Assembly: GCF_036325985.1 (NCBI RefSeq) | Contig: NZ_JAUHLI010000004.1 | Coordinates: 1 to 64,000 of the forward strand | Origin: Alkalimonas cellulosilytica | GTDB taxonomy: Bacteria; Pseudomonadota; Gammaproteobacteria; Enterobacterales; Alteromonadaceae | Length of the DNA stretch: 64,000 bases | Reading direction: 5' to 3' | Notes under the pieces: generated by a model | The model's database searches: none | What the model saw: the letters and a program-made list of their open reading frames with translations, nothing else | Told to the model about the DNA's origin: nothing | Translations under genes and position numbers: made by a program | Part shown: positions 1-8,973 of the stretch, piece after piece | Position numbering within the stretch: position 1 is the stretch's first letter | Layout: each line of letters begins with the position of its first letter

Positions 1-43
1 CCGCTGCGCGGAAGTACCACTCACCCACGCCAGCCACCGGGGT

Positions 44-130
44 GGCATTGCGAAACACCTCCCTGTGTTTCGCCCTTCGGGCCTGCCTACGGCAGTCCAA
101 ATTCGTTCCTGACGAATTTGTCGCCATGCC
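44..130. repeat. 87-bp multi-hairpin repeat element (REP/MITE-like)
   Basis: The element is bounded by near-perfect 10-bp inverted arms at 44-53 and 121-130 (one mismatch). Between them lie nested perfect hairpins: an 8-bp stem at 51-58/65-72 (CGAAACAC/GTGTTTCG), CCC-TTC-GGG at 73-81, CTGCC-TAC-GGCAG at 83-95, and a 9-bp stem CAAATTCGT/ACGAATTTG at 98-106/112-120. This architecture is typical of dispersed intergenic palindromic elements. A second copy was not noticed in the window, so the repeat status is inferred from structure. No gene was recognised in the first 43 bases. Confidence 0.55.
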
Positions 131-149
131 GGTTCGATGCATCAACCAA

Positions 150-1079
150 CTAGCATGGAGCCGTTAGAATTTGATAGTCAGCTTCAGAGAGTAACCCTCT
201 ATAGCGTAACCCCGCCAATCCTTGCAAGCCACCGGTGTGGAAGAAGCTAATGCTGCTGCCTTTGGGAAATGAGCCCTGTGCAATTAACTGGTACAGTGCA
301 GACATGGCTTTGCCAGTGTAGATCGGTTCAAGCGTGATCTGGTGACACTGCCTGAAATCCAGACAGAGTTGCAGCAGCTCGGCATCAAAGCGGCCATAGC
401 CCTTGCCGGTATAACCTCTGATCAGCTGCCAGTTGTTTGCTTGTGGGCACCACTGCTTAATTTTATCCGGCAAGCTTATATCGTTCACCACATCAATACC
501 TATCACCTTGGCATCGGGGTTACCAAGAGCCAGGCCTGCCAGGGTGCCGCCACTGCCGGAGGCTGTCACAATATACTGGCTATTGCCATGCGGAGTTTGG
601 GTTAAATCCAGCTCAGTAACACCCTGTACACCAAGAGCAGAGCTACCGCCTTCCGGCACAATGAGAAATTCTGGGTACTGCTGCTGTAACTGCGTTAACC
701 AGTCAGAGTCGCTACGCATACGATATTCAGTGCGACTGAGGGGCACAAGGTGCATGCCTGAAGTTTGGCAGTGTTGCAAGGTTGGGTTGTGAGCATCCAG
801 CTGATCGGTGCGCACCAGGCCAATTGAAGCCATGCTTTGTTGCTTGCAAGCGCTGGCAGTCGCAGCCAGGTGATTGGAAAAAGCGCCTCCAAAAGTGAGA
901 ACACCCCTTTTGCCTTGTTTCTGAGCTATTTTAAGTGGATAGTGAAGCTTCAGTTGCTTATTGCCCGAGAGCACATCGAATGGATGGGCAGGGTGGTATA
1001 ACCAAAGCCTTAGATCATGCTGATCAAATAATGGATCGCAGATTTGTTGCCAGTTATTTGCTGGCTTCTTGTTCATCAT
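150..1079 (-). CDS. ACC deaminase / D-cysteine desulfhydrase family PLP enzyme
   Basis: A 309-residue fold-type II PLP enzyme. The family lyses small amino acids such as 1-aminocyclopropane-1-carboxylate or D-cysteine, releasing ammonia and a keto acid. The N-terminal GNKQLKLHY segment carries the likely PLP lysine, and a TASGSGGTLAGLALG glycine-rich loop matches the phosphate-binding site. Full length for the family (about 300-340 residues). It is transcribed divergently from the MSHA operon. Two adjacent ATG codons exist (1079, 1076); the upstream one is used. The substrate cannot be decided from sequence by eye. Confidence 0.85.
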   Translation of the reverse strand: MMNKKPANNWQQICDPLFDQHDLRLWLYHPAHPFDVLSGNKQLKLHYPLKIAQKQGKRGVLTFGGAFSNHLAATASACKQQSMASIGLVRTDQLDAHNPTLQHCQTSGMHLVPLSRTEYRMRSDSDWLTQLQQQYPEFLIVPEGGSSALGVQGVTELDLTQTPHGNSQYIVTASGSGGTLAGLALGNPDAKVIGIDVVNDISLPDKIKQWCPQANNWQLIRGYTGKGYGRFDAELLQLCLDFRQCHQITLEPIYTGKAMSALYQLIAQGSFPKGSSISFFHTGGLQGLAGLRYRGLLSEADYQILTAPC

Positions 1080-1169
1080 GCTAAGCTAAACCTGAAAGAT
1101 ACCTGACTACAATGACAACAATAATAAAGTCGTTCATTATATCGACTTAGCTAACAGGTTATATCCTTT

Positions 1170-2126
1170 ATGTGGGCATCGCTACGAAAGCTTTTCGATA
1201 AACAGGCTCATCATCATGCTATTGCAGCCCTGCATTGGCAGCAAGATAGCTGCCATATGATCGTGGCAACAAAAGTACAGCACTCAGTAGAGTGTACGTT
1301 TCGCCGCTCTCTAAGCTTTCAAGGGGAAGATTGGAGTAAGCAGCTTGCGCTTTGTTTAAAAGAGTTGCCCGCTGTCGCTGAAGTTATCCTGGTTCTGTCA
1401 CCCGAGCTTTATCAATTGGTACAAGTTGATAAACCGCAAGTACCGGACGCCGAATTAAAATCTGCCCTGCGCTGGCAGTTAAAAGAGCTGGTTTCGTTAG
1501 AGTTGGATGATATGCAGTTTGATTATCTGGACTTACCAAGCTCGCATCAACAACAAGCGCAACGGTTGCAACTGGTGGTGAGCAGTAGGCATTTATTGCA
1601 ACAGTTGGTTCGAAGCTTCCATCAGAACCACTTGTCGATCACTACTATTCTGCCGGAAGAATGGTTGTTCAAAGCGTTTATTCCTCGTCAGCCTCAACCC
1701 ATATTGGTGTTATCGCATCGCAGCGGTCAAGATGTTTCCATGATGATAGTACGTGGGGAGCAGGTTTGTTTTTCCCGGCGTATTCGTGGTTTACAGCAGC
1801 TGGAGCAGCTCAGCCTGGATGCGTTGCAGCAGGGCTATCTGGATACATTAGGGCTGGAGGTTCAGCGATCGGTAGACTATTTCGAAGGCCAGATGAAACA
1901 AGCACCGGTCAGGCACCTGTGTTTGGCTCTGGATAGCGAGCTGCAAGCAGAAATCGCTGTTTTTTTCCGCGAGCTTGGTTTTGCTAAGGTCGAAATACTC
2001 GACTTTACGCCTTGGTTCCCTGACTTACCATTGGTGCAACAGGTGCAATTTGCCGTGCCTTTGGCTGCCGCTATGGGAACAGAGCTACTTGCTGCGCAGG
2101 AGGACAGTCTTGAAAACGCAAGTTAA
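1170..2126 (+). CDS. mshI: MSHA biogenesis protein MshI (PilM-like)
   Basis: A 318-residue actin-like cytoplasmic component of the inner-membrane assembly platform of the MSHA pilus, comparable to PilM. It opens with WASLRKLFDKQ and has alternating strands typical of the PilM/FtsA fold. It is the first gene of the MSHA operon, divergent from the PLP enzyme gene with a 90-bp gap that must hold the operon promoter. Its 3' end overlaps the next gene. mshH, found upstream of mshI in Vibrio, is not present here. Confidence 0.85.
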   Translation: MWASLRKLFDKQAHHHAIAALHWQQDSCHMIVATKVQHSVECTFRRSLSFQGEDWSKQLALCLKELPAVAEVILVLSPELYQLVQVDKPQVPDAELKSALRWQLKELVSLELDDMQFDYLDLPSSHQQQAQRLQLVVSSRHLLQQLVRSFHQNHLSITTILPEEWLFKAFIPRQPQPILVLSHRSGQDVSMMIVRGEQVCFSRRIRGLQQLEQLSLDALQQGYLDTLGLEVQRSVDYFEGQMKQAPVRHLCLALDSELQAEIAVFFRELGFAKVEILDFTPWFPDLPLVQQVQFAVPLAAAMGTELLAAQEDSLENAS

Positions 2127-2703
2127 TCTGTTTGAACCATCACTCTTACCTGTTGCTGAGCAATGGAGTTTACCTCAGCTTAGCGTGTTGCTCTGTGGCT
2201 GTGCTGCAGCACTGGTGCTGCTTTGGGGTGGGCTAAGCTATCAGCAAAAACAGTTAGATACCCGCTTGCAGCAAGCGCAGTTGCAACTCACACAGCAGCT
2301 GCAGCAACAGGAGCAGTTCCAGCAATTACTGCAGCAAAGAACAGCATCCAATGAGTTGCTGCAAACCCAGTCAAGACTGCAAATGCGGATCCAGCGTATT
2401 GAGCGCATCGATCTGTTATTGCAGCAACAAACGCAGCCACAGGTGCGGTATTCTGAAGTCTTGACGCATTTAATCACGGCCGATGCGCCTGAGCTCTGGT
2501 TAAGCGATTTTCAGTTACAACAACAGCGCAGCAGTTTCAGCGGTTACACCCTACGCTCAGCCGAAGTTCCGCGCTGGTTGTCACGCCTGGCTGTGCACCC
2601 TTATTTTCGCGGGCAGAGTTTTCAGCGTCTGACCATGGATCATGCCGATGAGGACGGGCTCTTGTTGTTTCGGGTCGATGCACTGCCGGGGAGTGGATCA
2701 TGA
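2110..2703 (+). CDS. MSHA biogenesis protein, PilN-like (MshI2)
   Basis: A 197-residue bitopic inner-membrane protein: short N-terminal tail KTQVNLFEPSLLP, one TM helix at about residues 22-43, then a very glutamine-rich periplasmic coiled coil and a PilN-type domain. The start is a TTG at 2110, preceded by AGGAGG at 2098-2103 with 6-nt spacing. Upstream in-frame codons read through mshI and are not credible. The NLFEPSLLP motif matches the NLLPWR-type tail by which PilN docks to PilM (family knowledge). The stop overlaps the mshJ start as ATGA. Confidence 0.8.
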   Translation: MKTQVNLFEPSLLPVAEQWSLPQLSVLLCGCAAALVLLWGGLSYQQKQLDTRLQQAQLQLTQQLQQQEQFQQLLQQRTASNELLQTQSRLQMRIQRIERIDLLLQQQTQPQVRYSEVLTHLITADAPELWLSDFQLQQQRSSFSGYTLRSAEVPRWLSRLAVHPYFRGQSFQRLTMDHADEDGLLLFRVDALPGSGS

Positions 2704-3338
2704 ATTGGCAACAGCTCACAGAAAAATTTCAGCAACTGCAACTGAGAGAACGCCGTTTACTGTTTTTTGCCAGTCTTGGCTTGTTGGTTTGGTTGCTGTT
2801 CGTGCTTTTGCTGGAGCCGACTTGGTTGCTGATGCAGCAACAGAAAACTCAACTGGCCAGTGTGCATGAGCAAGTGCGGCAATCCGAACTGGGTATTGCT
2901 GCTTTACAAGGTGAGCTCGGCCGTGACATCAATCAACAGCATCGTGAACGCATCCAGCGCCAAGAGCAGCGCTTAAGTCAGTTAGAACTGCAGTTGGCAG
3001 AGCGTACCGCTCACTTTGTTGGGGCTGACAAAATGCTGCCTATGCTCCAAAGCCTGTTGCTCAATGAGAGCCAGGTACGTTTGATGTCCTTAAAGAGTAT
3101 GACGCCTCAGCCCGTTGCTTATGATGAAGCGCAAACACCACTGCTGTATGAGCACGGTATTCGGATGGTGATACAGGGCAACTACCAAAGCCTGACTGAG
3201 TTACTCAGTAGTCTGGAGCAGTTGCCATGGCAGCTGGGCTGGCGAAGCTTGCATTATCGAGTGCTGGAACATCCATTGGCTGAACTTTCGATTGACCTTG
3301 TCACTGTGGGGGAGTATGCAGATTTTATTCAGCTTTAG
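2700..3338 (+). CDS. mshJ: MSHA biogenesis protein MshJ (PilO-like)
   Basis: A 212-residue inner-membrane protein with one TM helix at about residues 23-42, a periplasmic coiled coil rich in Gln/Glu, and a C-terminal alpha/beta PilO-type domain. It pairs with the PilN-like product to form the platform linking the ATPase side to the secretin. Its ATG overlaps the preceding stop by four bases (ATGA), and it overlaps mshK by 23 bp, indicating translational coupling. Confidence 0.85.
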   Translation: MNWQQLTEKFQQLQLRERRLLFFASLGLLVWLLFVLLLEPTWLLMQQQKTQLASVHEQVRQSELGIAALQGELGRDINQQHRERIQRQEQRLSQLELQLAERTAHFVGADKMLPMLQSLLLNESQVRLMSLKSMTPQPVAYDEAQTPLLYEHGIRMVIQGNYQSLTELLSSLEQLPWQLGWRSLHYRVLEHPLAELSIDLVTVGEYADFIQL

Positions 3339-3624
3339 TCTCGTGTTGTTGATGAGTTTTGCCGCGAGTGCAGATCCTACCCGTCCTGCCAGGGCCGTTG
3401 CCACGGCTGCACAGCAGCAAGAGGCATCCAGCATCCAGTTGCATTTGATCCGTTGGCAGGGAGCTGACTCTTTGGCCATGATCGATGGCAGCCTCCTGAA
3501 GGCTGGCGATACCATCCATGGCTATGTGCTGGAATCCATCCAGCCAGATCATGTGGTGTTGGCAAGAGCTGGTGAGCAACTTCAATTATTTCTATTCCAA
3601 AAGATGACGCACAATGACGAATAA
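3316..3624 (+). CDS. mshK: MSHA biogenesis protein MshK (PilP-like)
   Basis: A 102-residue periplasmic protein. It starts at ATG 3316 after a purine-rich GGGGGAG, giving a clear signal peptide (MQILFSFSLVLLMSFAASA) followed by DPTRP, a motif typical of PilP/MshK/GspC-like pilotin partners. A TTG eight codons upstream would spoil the signal peptide, so it is not used. It probably bridges the platform proteins and the MshL secretin. It overlaps mshL by 11 bp. Confidence 0.82.
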   Translation: MQILFSFSLVLLMSFAASADPTRPARAVATAAQQQEASSIQLHLIRWQGADSLAMIDGSLLKAGDTIHGYVLESIQPDHVVLARAGEQLQLFLFQKMTHNDE

Positions 3625-5281
3625 ACCTTATTTCAAGCAGTTAACCTTGAGCTGTGCTATCGCATTGGTACTGAGTGGTTGTCAGGGGATGCAAGCCGGA
3701 CATCAGGCGCAGCAGGCAAAAGCTCAGCTCGAGCAAGCCGCTGCAGCGCGCCAGCAATCCATGAGTTCAGAGACACCAACCAGTGTGCCGCCTTCGGTTA
3801 CGCAGGACTTGTTAAATACGGCCAGCGCTTTGCCTGAGCCCGTAATGATACAGCCACGCTTTAATGTGGCCGCAACTCAGGTGGAGTTGGCTGACTTTTT
3901 TGCTTCACTGGTAGCGGATACTGACTACAGCATCGCAGTACATCCTGAAGTACAAGGGCGCATCAGTCTGAACCTGCGACAGGTGACGTTGCCCGAGGCT
4001 TTAGCCGTGGTGCAGGATTTGTATGGCTTTGACATTCGGCGGCATGGTCGGGTGTACCAGGTGATGCCGGCAGGGCTCAGAACAGAAACCATCGCCGTGA
4101 ACTATCTGATGTTAAAGCGCAGTGGTTTCTCAGCCATTTCGGTAAACTCTGGTGGGGTGTCGCAAGACATGCGCAGTGGCAACCAGCAAGCGGGCCGCTT
4201 TGGTCAGCAAACGGGGGCGCTGGCTCAAAATCCCATGTTGGGTGGGCAGCAAAGCATGCAGCAGCAGTTTAGTGGTAGTAACATTCATAGTGAGAGTGAA
4301 ACCGATTTCTGGAAAGATTTGCAAAGCGGCCTGCAGCAGATGTTGGGCTCTGGCCCTGAGCGGATGGTAGTGGTTAGTCCTCAGGCTGGTTTGGTGACGG
4401 TTCGTGGCATGCCGGAGGAGATAGCGGCGGTTCGAACCTTCCTTGGCGTTGCTGAACAACACCTGCAGCGTCAGGTCATTCTGGAGGCCCGTATCATTGA
4501 AGTCACCTTAAGTGATGAATACCAACAAGGGATTAACTGGAGCAATGCGCTGGCATCGGTGCGCTCAACTGACTTTAATTTTACCACCTCAGGAGTCACG
4601 CCAGGGAACACCACCAGTGCGGCTCTGGGTGGTGTGACTGCCATCTCTTTCAGTAATGCTGACTTTGCGGGTGTGATCAACTTGCTGGAAACTCAGGGCA
4701 GTGCCCAGGTACTTTCCAGTCCCCGAGTGACTGCGATCAACAACCAGAAAGCCGTGATCAAAGTTGGCCAGGATGAGTATTACGTGACCAACATCAGCAG
4801 CGACACTACCGCGACGGTTGGTGGCACCATCAGTACACCATCGATTGAGCTGCAGCCTTTTTTTTCCGGCATCGCGCTCGATGTCACACCGCAAATAGAT
4901 CAGCATGGCCAGGTGATTTTGCATGTGCATCCCTCGGTGACGGAGACGGCCGAGCAAATTAAAACCATTCGGTTAAGTAATGAAGACGTGGTACTGCCTC
5001 TGGCCCGCAGTAATATTCGCGAGTCTGATACCATTATCCGTGCCCGTAGCGGGGAAATTGTGGTGATAGGGGGGCTGATGCAGTCGGTCAGTACCGATAT
5101 GGTCTCCCGCACGCCGATCCTTGGCTCCATTCCATTGTTAGGACAACTCTTTACCAGTAAGAATACGCTGGAGCAGAAAAAGGAACTGGTGATTTTGTTG
5201 CGACCGGTGGTGGTGGAGCCAGATCAATGGCAACCACACATTCAACAGTCGGCAGATAGTTTGAATCGTTGGTACCCTTAG
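3614..5281 (+). CDS. mshL: MSHA outer-membrane secretin MshL
   Basis: A 555-residue lipoprotein secretin. The lipobox is LSGC at about residue 23. An STN/N0 domain (FNVAATQVELADFFASLV) and an N1-like domain follow, then a low-complexity Gly/Gln/Ser linker at about residues 175-235. The C-terminal half is the secretin barrel, with VLSSPRVTAINNQKAVIKVG and the closing GEIVVIGGLMQ...PILGSIPLLGQLF motifs. It forms the outer-membrane channel through which the pilus passes. Confidence 0.93.
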   Translation: MTNKPYFKQLTLSCAIALVLSGCQGMQAGHQAQQAKAQLEQAAAARQQSMSSETPTSVPPSVTQDLLNTASALPEPVMIQPRFNVAATQVELADFFASLVADTDYSIAVHPEVQGRISLNLRQVTLPEALAVVQDLYGFDIRRHGRVYQVMPAGLRTETIAVNYLMLKRSGFSAISVNSGGVSQDMRSGNQQAGRFGQQTGALAQNPMLGGQQSMQQQFSGSNIHSESETDFWKDLQSGLQQMLGSGPERMVVVSPQAGLVTVRGMPEEIAAVRTFLGVAEQHLQRQVILEARIIEVTLSDEYQQGINWSNALASVRSTDFNFTTSGVTPGNTTSAALGGVTAISFSNADFAGVINLLETQGSAQVLSSPRVTAINNQKAVIKVGQDEYYVTNISSDTTATVGGTISTPSIELQPFFSGIALDVTPQIDQHGQVILHVHPSVTETAEQIKTIRLSNEDVVLPLARSNIRESDTIIRARSGEIVVIGGLMQSVSTDMVSRTPILGSIPLLGQLFTSKNTLEQKKELVILLRPVVVEPDQWQPHIQQSADSLNRWYP

Positions 5282-5290
5282 GGGCAGCGC

Positions 5291-6181
5291 ATGTATCTTC
5301 AGCACTTCGCGTTAACGCAGTTGCCATTTAGCCTGACGCCGAACACGGCGTTCTATGTAGGGCTGGCACCTCACCAGCAAGCTTTTGAAGTGTTGCAGAC
5401 GGCGTTAAACGCGGGTGAAGGCTTTATCAAGATAACGGGTGAAGTCGGTACTGGCAAAACGCTGCTCTGCCGCAAGCTGTTGCATTCAGCTCCGGCGCAC
5501 TGGCGTCTGGCTTACCTGCCTGATCCGGCCTTAACGCCGATGGAGCTGCGCTGGGCTCTGGCAGCTGAGCTTGGGTTGCAGTATTCGGGCAATATCGATC
5601 AACAGCAATTGCATCAGTTGCTGCAGCGGCATCTGTTGCACCTGGCTGCCAGGGAGCAGCAAGTGATTCTGGTGATTGATGAAGCGCAAGCCTTGCCAGA
5701 TGAAACCTTAGAGGCGCTGCGTCTACTCACCAACCTTGAAACCGAACAGCATAAATTATTGCAGGTGGTGCTGTTTGCTCAACCTGAGCTGGATCTGCGC
5801 CTGGCAAAGCATCAGTTTCGTCAGTTGCGTCAGCGCATCAGCTTTTCCTATCGATTACGTCCCATGACCGCGGCGGAAGTTGCCGCCTATGTCCAGACAC
5901 GGTTAAGTATTGCCGGGAATCCGCAGCTGCATTTTAGTTCTTTAGCACTAATGCGTCTGGCGAAGTGTAGCCGTGGTATTCCCCGGTTGGTGAACGTACT
6001 GGCCCATAAGGCCCTGATGCTGGCTTATGGCCGGGGCTTGCAACAGATCAATTGGTGGCATATCCGCGCGGCGGCAAAAGATACGGAAGATGTTCAACCA
6101 GAACCCGCTTTCCTCTGGTTGGCTGCTGTGCTGATGGTTGTCGTTCTTTTTGGGGCCATACTCTGGCAGTGGGGTCCTTGA
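5291..6181 (+). CDS. mshM: MSHA biogenesis ATPase MshM (ExeA/GspA-like)
   Basis: A 296-residue AAA-type ATPase with Walker A GEVGTGKT at about residue 51 and Walker B VILVIDEAQ at about residue 128. A C-terminal TM helix lies at about residues 272-293. ExeA/GspA-family proteins help assemble the secretin through the peptidoglycan, and MshM is the counterpart in MSHA loci. Its TGA shares one base with the mshN ATG (TGATG). Confidence 0.9.
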   Translation: MYLQHFALTQLPFSLTPNTAFYVGLAPHQQAFEVLQTALNAGEGFIKITGEVGTGKTLLCRKLLHSAPAHWRLAYLPDPALTPMELRWALAAELGLQYSGNIDQQQLHQLLQRHLLHLAAREQQVILVIDEAQALPDETLEALRLLTNLETEQHKLLQVVLFAQPELDLRLAKHQFRQLRQRISFSYRLRPMTAAEVAAYVQTRLSIAGNPQLHFSSLALMRLAKCSRGIPRLVNVLAHKALMLAYGRGLQQINWWHIRAAAKDTEDVQPEPAFLWLAAVLMVVVLFGAILWQWGP

Positions 6182-7236
6182 TGAGTGTGATCAATCAGAT
6201 GCTCAAAGACTTGGATCAGCGCAAAGCCGGGGAGGAGCCTGTGCAATCCTCACCTTCGCCGGTTATCGCAGTGCGGCATCGTCTGCCGCTGTGGCTGTTG
6301 ATTGGTCTGGCGGGCATCCTGATAGCCTGGGTGCTGTGGTGGTTTATGCCCGTTAGCAGCAAGCCGGAGGCATTTGTACTACGAACCCAAGCCGAAACTC
6401 CCGCAACGGCATTGCAGCTGATACCTTCGGATGAGACAAAGATACCGCAGCAGCCCGATAGGACAGAGACAAGCCAACTGCTTAAGATTGAGCCGTTGTT
6501 GCCGCAGACCAAAAGCGAGCCGCAGACTGCTGAGCAAGAGATGGCTGCCGCCCCTGAACCGGTTCCAAAGGGTGAAGCGGTTGACACGGAGCAAGTCGTC
6601 GTGGTCGAGATGCAAGTTGCCGAGCTGGTCCAGCCTCAGCTTAGCGTGGAGCGAGTAGAGTTGACCCTTGCTCAGCAGCAGCAACAACTGCGTCAGCAAG
6701 GCCTGCAGGCCGAGCAGCGGGGCCGCACCTCGGAAGCCCGTAACTATTGGCAGCAACTACAGGCCCTGGCACCACAGCAGGCTGAAGCTTATGTGGCTCT
6801 GGCCAGGATGGCGCAGCAGGCCGGCTATGAAGCCGGCAGTCAATATTGGCTGCAATTAGGGTTAGAGCAGGGGGCGGATGCGCAGCAGCTGGCACCACTG
6901 CTTGCTGCCAGTTATGCCAGGCAGCAGTTGTGGCCGCAGGTGCTGCAGGTACTTGCATTGTTGCCTGAAACCAGCTTGCGACCGGCTGAATTGGCTATGC
7001 GTGCCGCAGCCTGGCAGCAACTTGGTGAGCATCAGGCAGCTCTGGCTGCTTTTGAGCATCTGGGCCGGTTGGAGCCACAGCAAGGCCGCTGGTGGTTAGG
7101 GATGGCGATAAGCTCTGATGCCCTGGGACAGCGTCAACAAGCGGTCAACCAATTTCAACGCAGCTTGCAGCTAGGGGATGATCTCACCTCCGTGAGCAAA
7201 GAATATATCCGGCAACGGTTACAGGAGCTGAACTAG
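6181..7236 (+). CDS. mshN: MSHA biogenesis protein MshN (TPR protein)
   Basis: A 351-residue single-pass inner-membrane protein. The start MSVINQMLKDLDQR is the family's conserved opening, and the ATG overlaps the mshM stop. A TM helix lies at about residues 33-54, followed by an acidic/Pro/Gln-rich periplasmic linker and then tetratricopeptide repeats at about residues 165-350. Its periplasmic TPRs probably contact secretin or pilus components. Confidence 0.88.
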   Translation: MSVINQMLKDLDQRKAGEEPVQSSPSPVIAVRHRLPLWLLIGLAGILIAWVLWWFMPVSSKPEAFVLRTQAETPATALQLIPSDETKIPQQPDRTETSQLLKIEPLLPQTKSEPQTAEQEMAAAPEPVPKGEAVDTEQVVVVEMQVAELVQPQLSVERVELTLAQQQQQLRQQGLQAEQRGRTSEARNYWQQLQALAPQQAEAYVALARMAQQAGYEAGSQYWLQLGLEQGADAQQLAPLLAASYARQQLWPQVLQVLALLPETSLRPAELAMRAAAWQQLGEHQAALAAFEHLGRLEPQQGRWWLGMAISSDALGQRQQAVNQFQRSLQLGDDLTSVSKEYIRQRLQELN

Positions 7237-7239
7237 GCA

Positions 7240-8973
7240 ATGGCGAAACCTAAACTGAAAATGCGGCTGGGTGACTTGCTGGTGCATGAGCAGATGATTA
7301 CCGAGCAGCAATTAGCGCAGGCACTGGCAGAGCAACGTTTGACTGGCCGAAAGCTGGGCGCCACCCTGATCGATCTGAATCTCTTGCAGGAAGATGAACT
7401 GCTGCATTTTTTAGCGCAGCAGTTGAATGTGCCTTTTCTCGATTTAAGTCAACAACGCTTGGATCCGAAAGTGGCGCAACTCTTACCCGAAGTGCATGCC
7501 CGCCGCTCCAGAGCCCTGGTGCTGGAAGCGAACGATCAGCAAGCCTTGTTAGGCATGAGCGACCCAGCCGATTTGTCCATATTGGACCAGTTGGCACCGA
7601 TGCTTGCGCCCCGTCACATTCAAATTGCGGTGGTACGTGAGAGCCAGCTGATGGAGGCTTTTAATAATTTGTATCGCCGTACCAAAGAGATTGAAAGCTT
7701 TGCTACCCAGCTCAAGGAAGAATACGCCGAAACCGGTGAGTTTGATTTCAATGCACTGAACCTCGATACCGAGTCGGATACCACCATTGTCAAATTGTTG
7801 CAGTCGGTGTTTGAAGATGCGGTGCAGGTACGAGCATCCGATATTCATATTGAACCGGATGAAAAGCTAATCCGCATCCGTCAGCGGGTGGATGGGGTGT
7901 TGCAGGAGAGTACACTGAACGAGGTCAGCATTGCTTCGGCACTGGTGCTGCGGTTAAAGCTGATGGCCAATCTGGATATCTCAGAAAAACGTTTGCCGCA
8001 GGATGGTCGTTTTCAGATCCAGGTGAAAGGGCATAAGATTGATGTGCGTCTATCCACCATGCCGGTGCAGTACGGTGAGTCAGTGGTGATGCGATTGTTG
8101 GATCAAACCGCTGGTTTATTGTCGCTGGAACAAACTGGCATGCCGGCTGACTTTATCCGCAAGTTGCGGCAGTTGATTAAAAGCCCGCATGGCATGATTC
8201 TGGTCACCGGCCCGACGGGTTCGGGTAAAACCACCACCTTGTATGGGCTACTGAGTGAACTGAATCAGGAGGGGAGCAAAATCATTACGGTGGAAGACCC
8301 GGTCGAGTACCGCATCTCCCGTATCAATCAGGTGCAGGTGAATTACAAGATAGGGCTGGGGTTTAGCGAAGTACTACGAACCTCGTTGCGGCAAGATCCG
8401 GACATTATCATGGTGGGGGAGATGCGCGATCAGGAAACTGCCGAAATGGGTTTGCGTGGCGCTCTGACCGGGCACCTGGTGCTCTCGACCCTGCATACCA
8501 ACGATGCCGTGACCAGTACTTTACGATTGGTGGATATGGGGGCGGCCCCATACCTGGTGGCGAGCTCACTGCGGGCTATTCTGGCACAGCGTCTGGTACG
8601 GCGGGTGTGTGACAATTGCAAGGAGCCATACCAGCCCGATGAGCTGGAGCAAAACTGGCTTCGGCATAGTAAGGCGAACCCTGCGGCTCAGTACTGGCAT
8701 GGCAAGGGCTGTCAATCTTGCCACCACACCGGCTTTAAAGGCCGGGTTGGGGTCTTTGAGTTGCTGATCCTGACCAAGCCGCTGGCTGATGCACTCCGGC
8801 GAGGGGATAACGAAGGCTTTGTGTCGCTGGCTTATCACAGTGAACATTTCCGTAGTTTGGGGCAGATGGCGCTGGATTATGCCCAGCAGGGCATCACCAC
8901 CCTGGATGAAGTGATCCGTGTTTCTGAGTACCTGGATACAGAGGGTAGCTCTGTAGGCAGCGCGCATGGCTGA
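7240..8973 (+). CDS. mshE: MSHA pilus extension ATPase MshE
   Basis: A 577-residue GspE/PilB-family hexameric ATPase that powers pilus extension. The N-terminal MshEN domain contains two related repeats (LGDLLV...QLAQALAEQ and LNVPFLDLS). In MshE of Vibrio this domain binds cyclic di-GMP. The core has Walker A GPTGSGKTT at about residue 325, an Asp box and Walker B IIMVGEMRD, with a tetracysteine zinc site (CDNC...CQSC) near residues 460-490. It overlaps mshG by 8 bp. Confidence 0.93.
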   Translation: MAKPKLKMRLGDLLVHEQMITEQQLAQALAEQRLTGRKLGATLIDLNLLQEDELLHFLAQQLNVPFLDLSQQRLDPKVAQLLPEVHARRSRALVLEANDQQALLGMSDPADLSILDQLAPMLAPRHIQIAVVRESQLMEAFNNLYRRTKEIESFATQLKEEYAETGEFDFNALNLDTESDTTIVKLLQSVFEDAVQVRASDIHIEPDEKLIRIRQRVDGVLQESTLNEVSIASALVLRLKLMANLDISEKRLPQDGRFQIQVKGHKIDVRLSTMPVQYGESVVMRLLDQTAGLLSLEQTGMPADFIRKLRQLIKSPHGMILVTGPTGSGKTTTLYGLLSELNQEGSKIITVEDPVEYRISRINQVQVNYKIGLGFSEVLRTSLRQDPDIIMVGEMRDQETAEMGLRGALTGHLVLSTLHTNDAVTSTLRLVDMGAAPYLVASSLRAILAQRLVRRVCDNCKEPYQPDELEQNWLRHSKANPAAQYWHGKGCQSCHHTGFKGRVGVFELLILTKPLADALRRGDNEGFVSLAYHSEHFRSLGQMALDYAQQGITTLDEVIRVSEYLDTEGSSVGSAHG

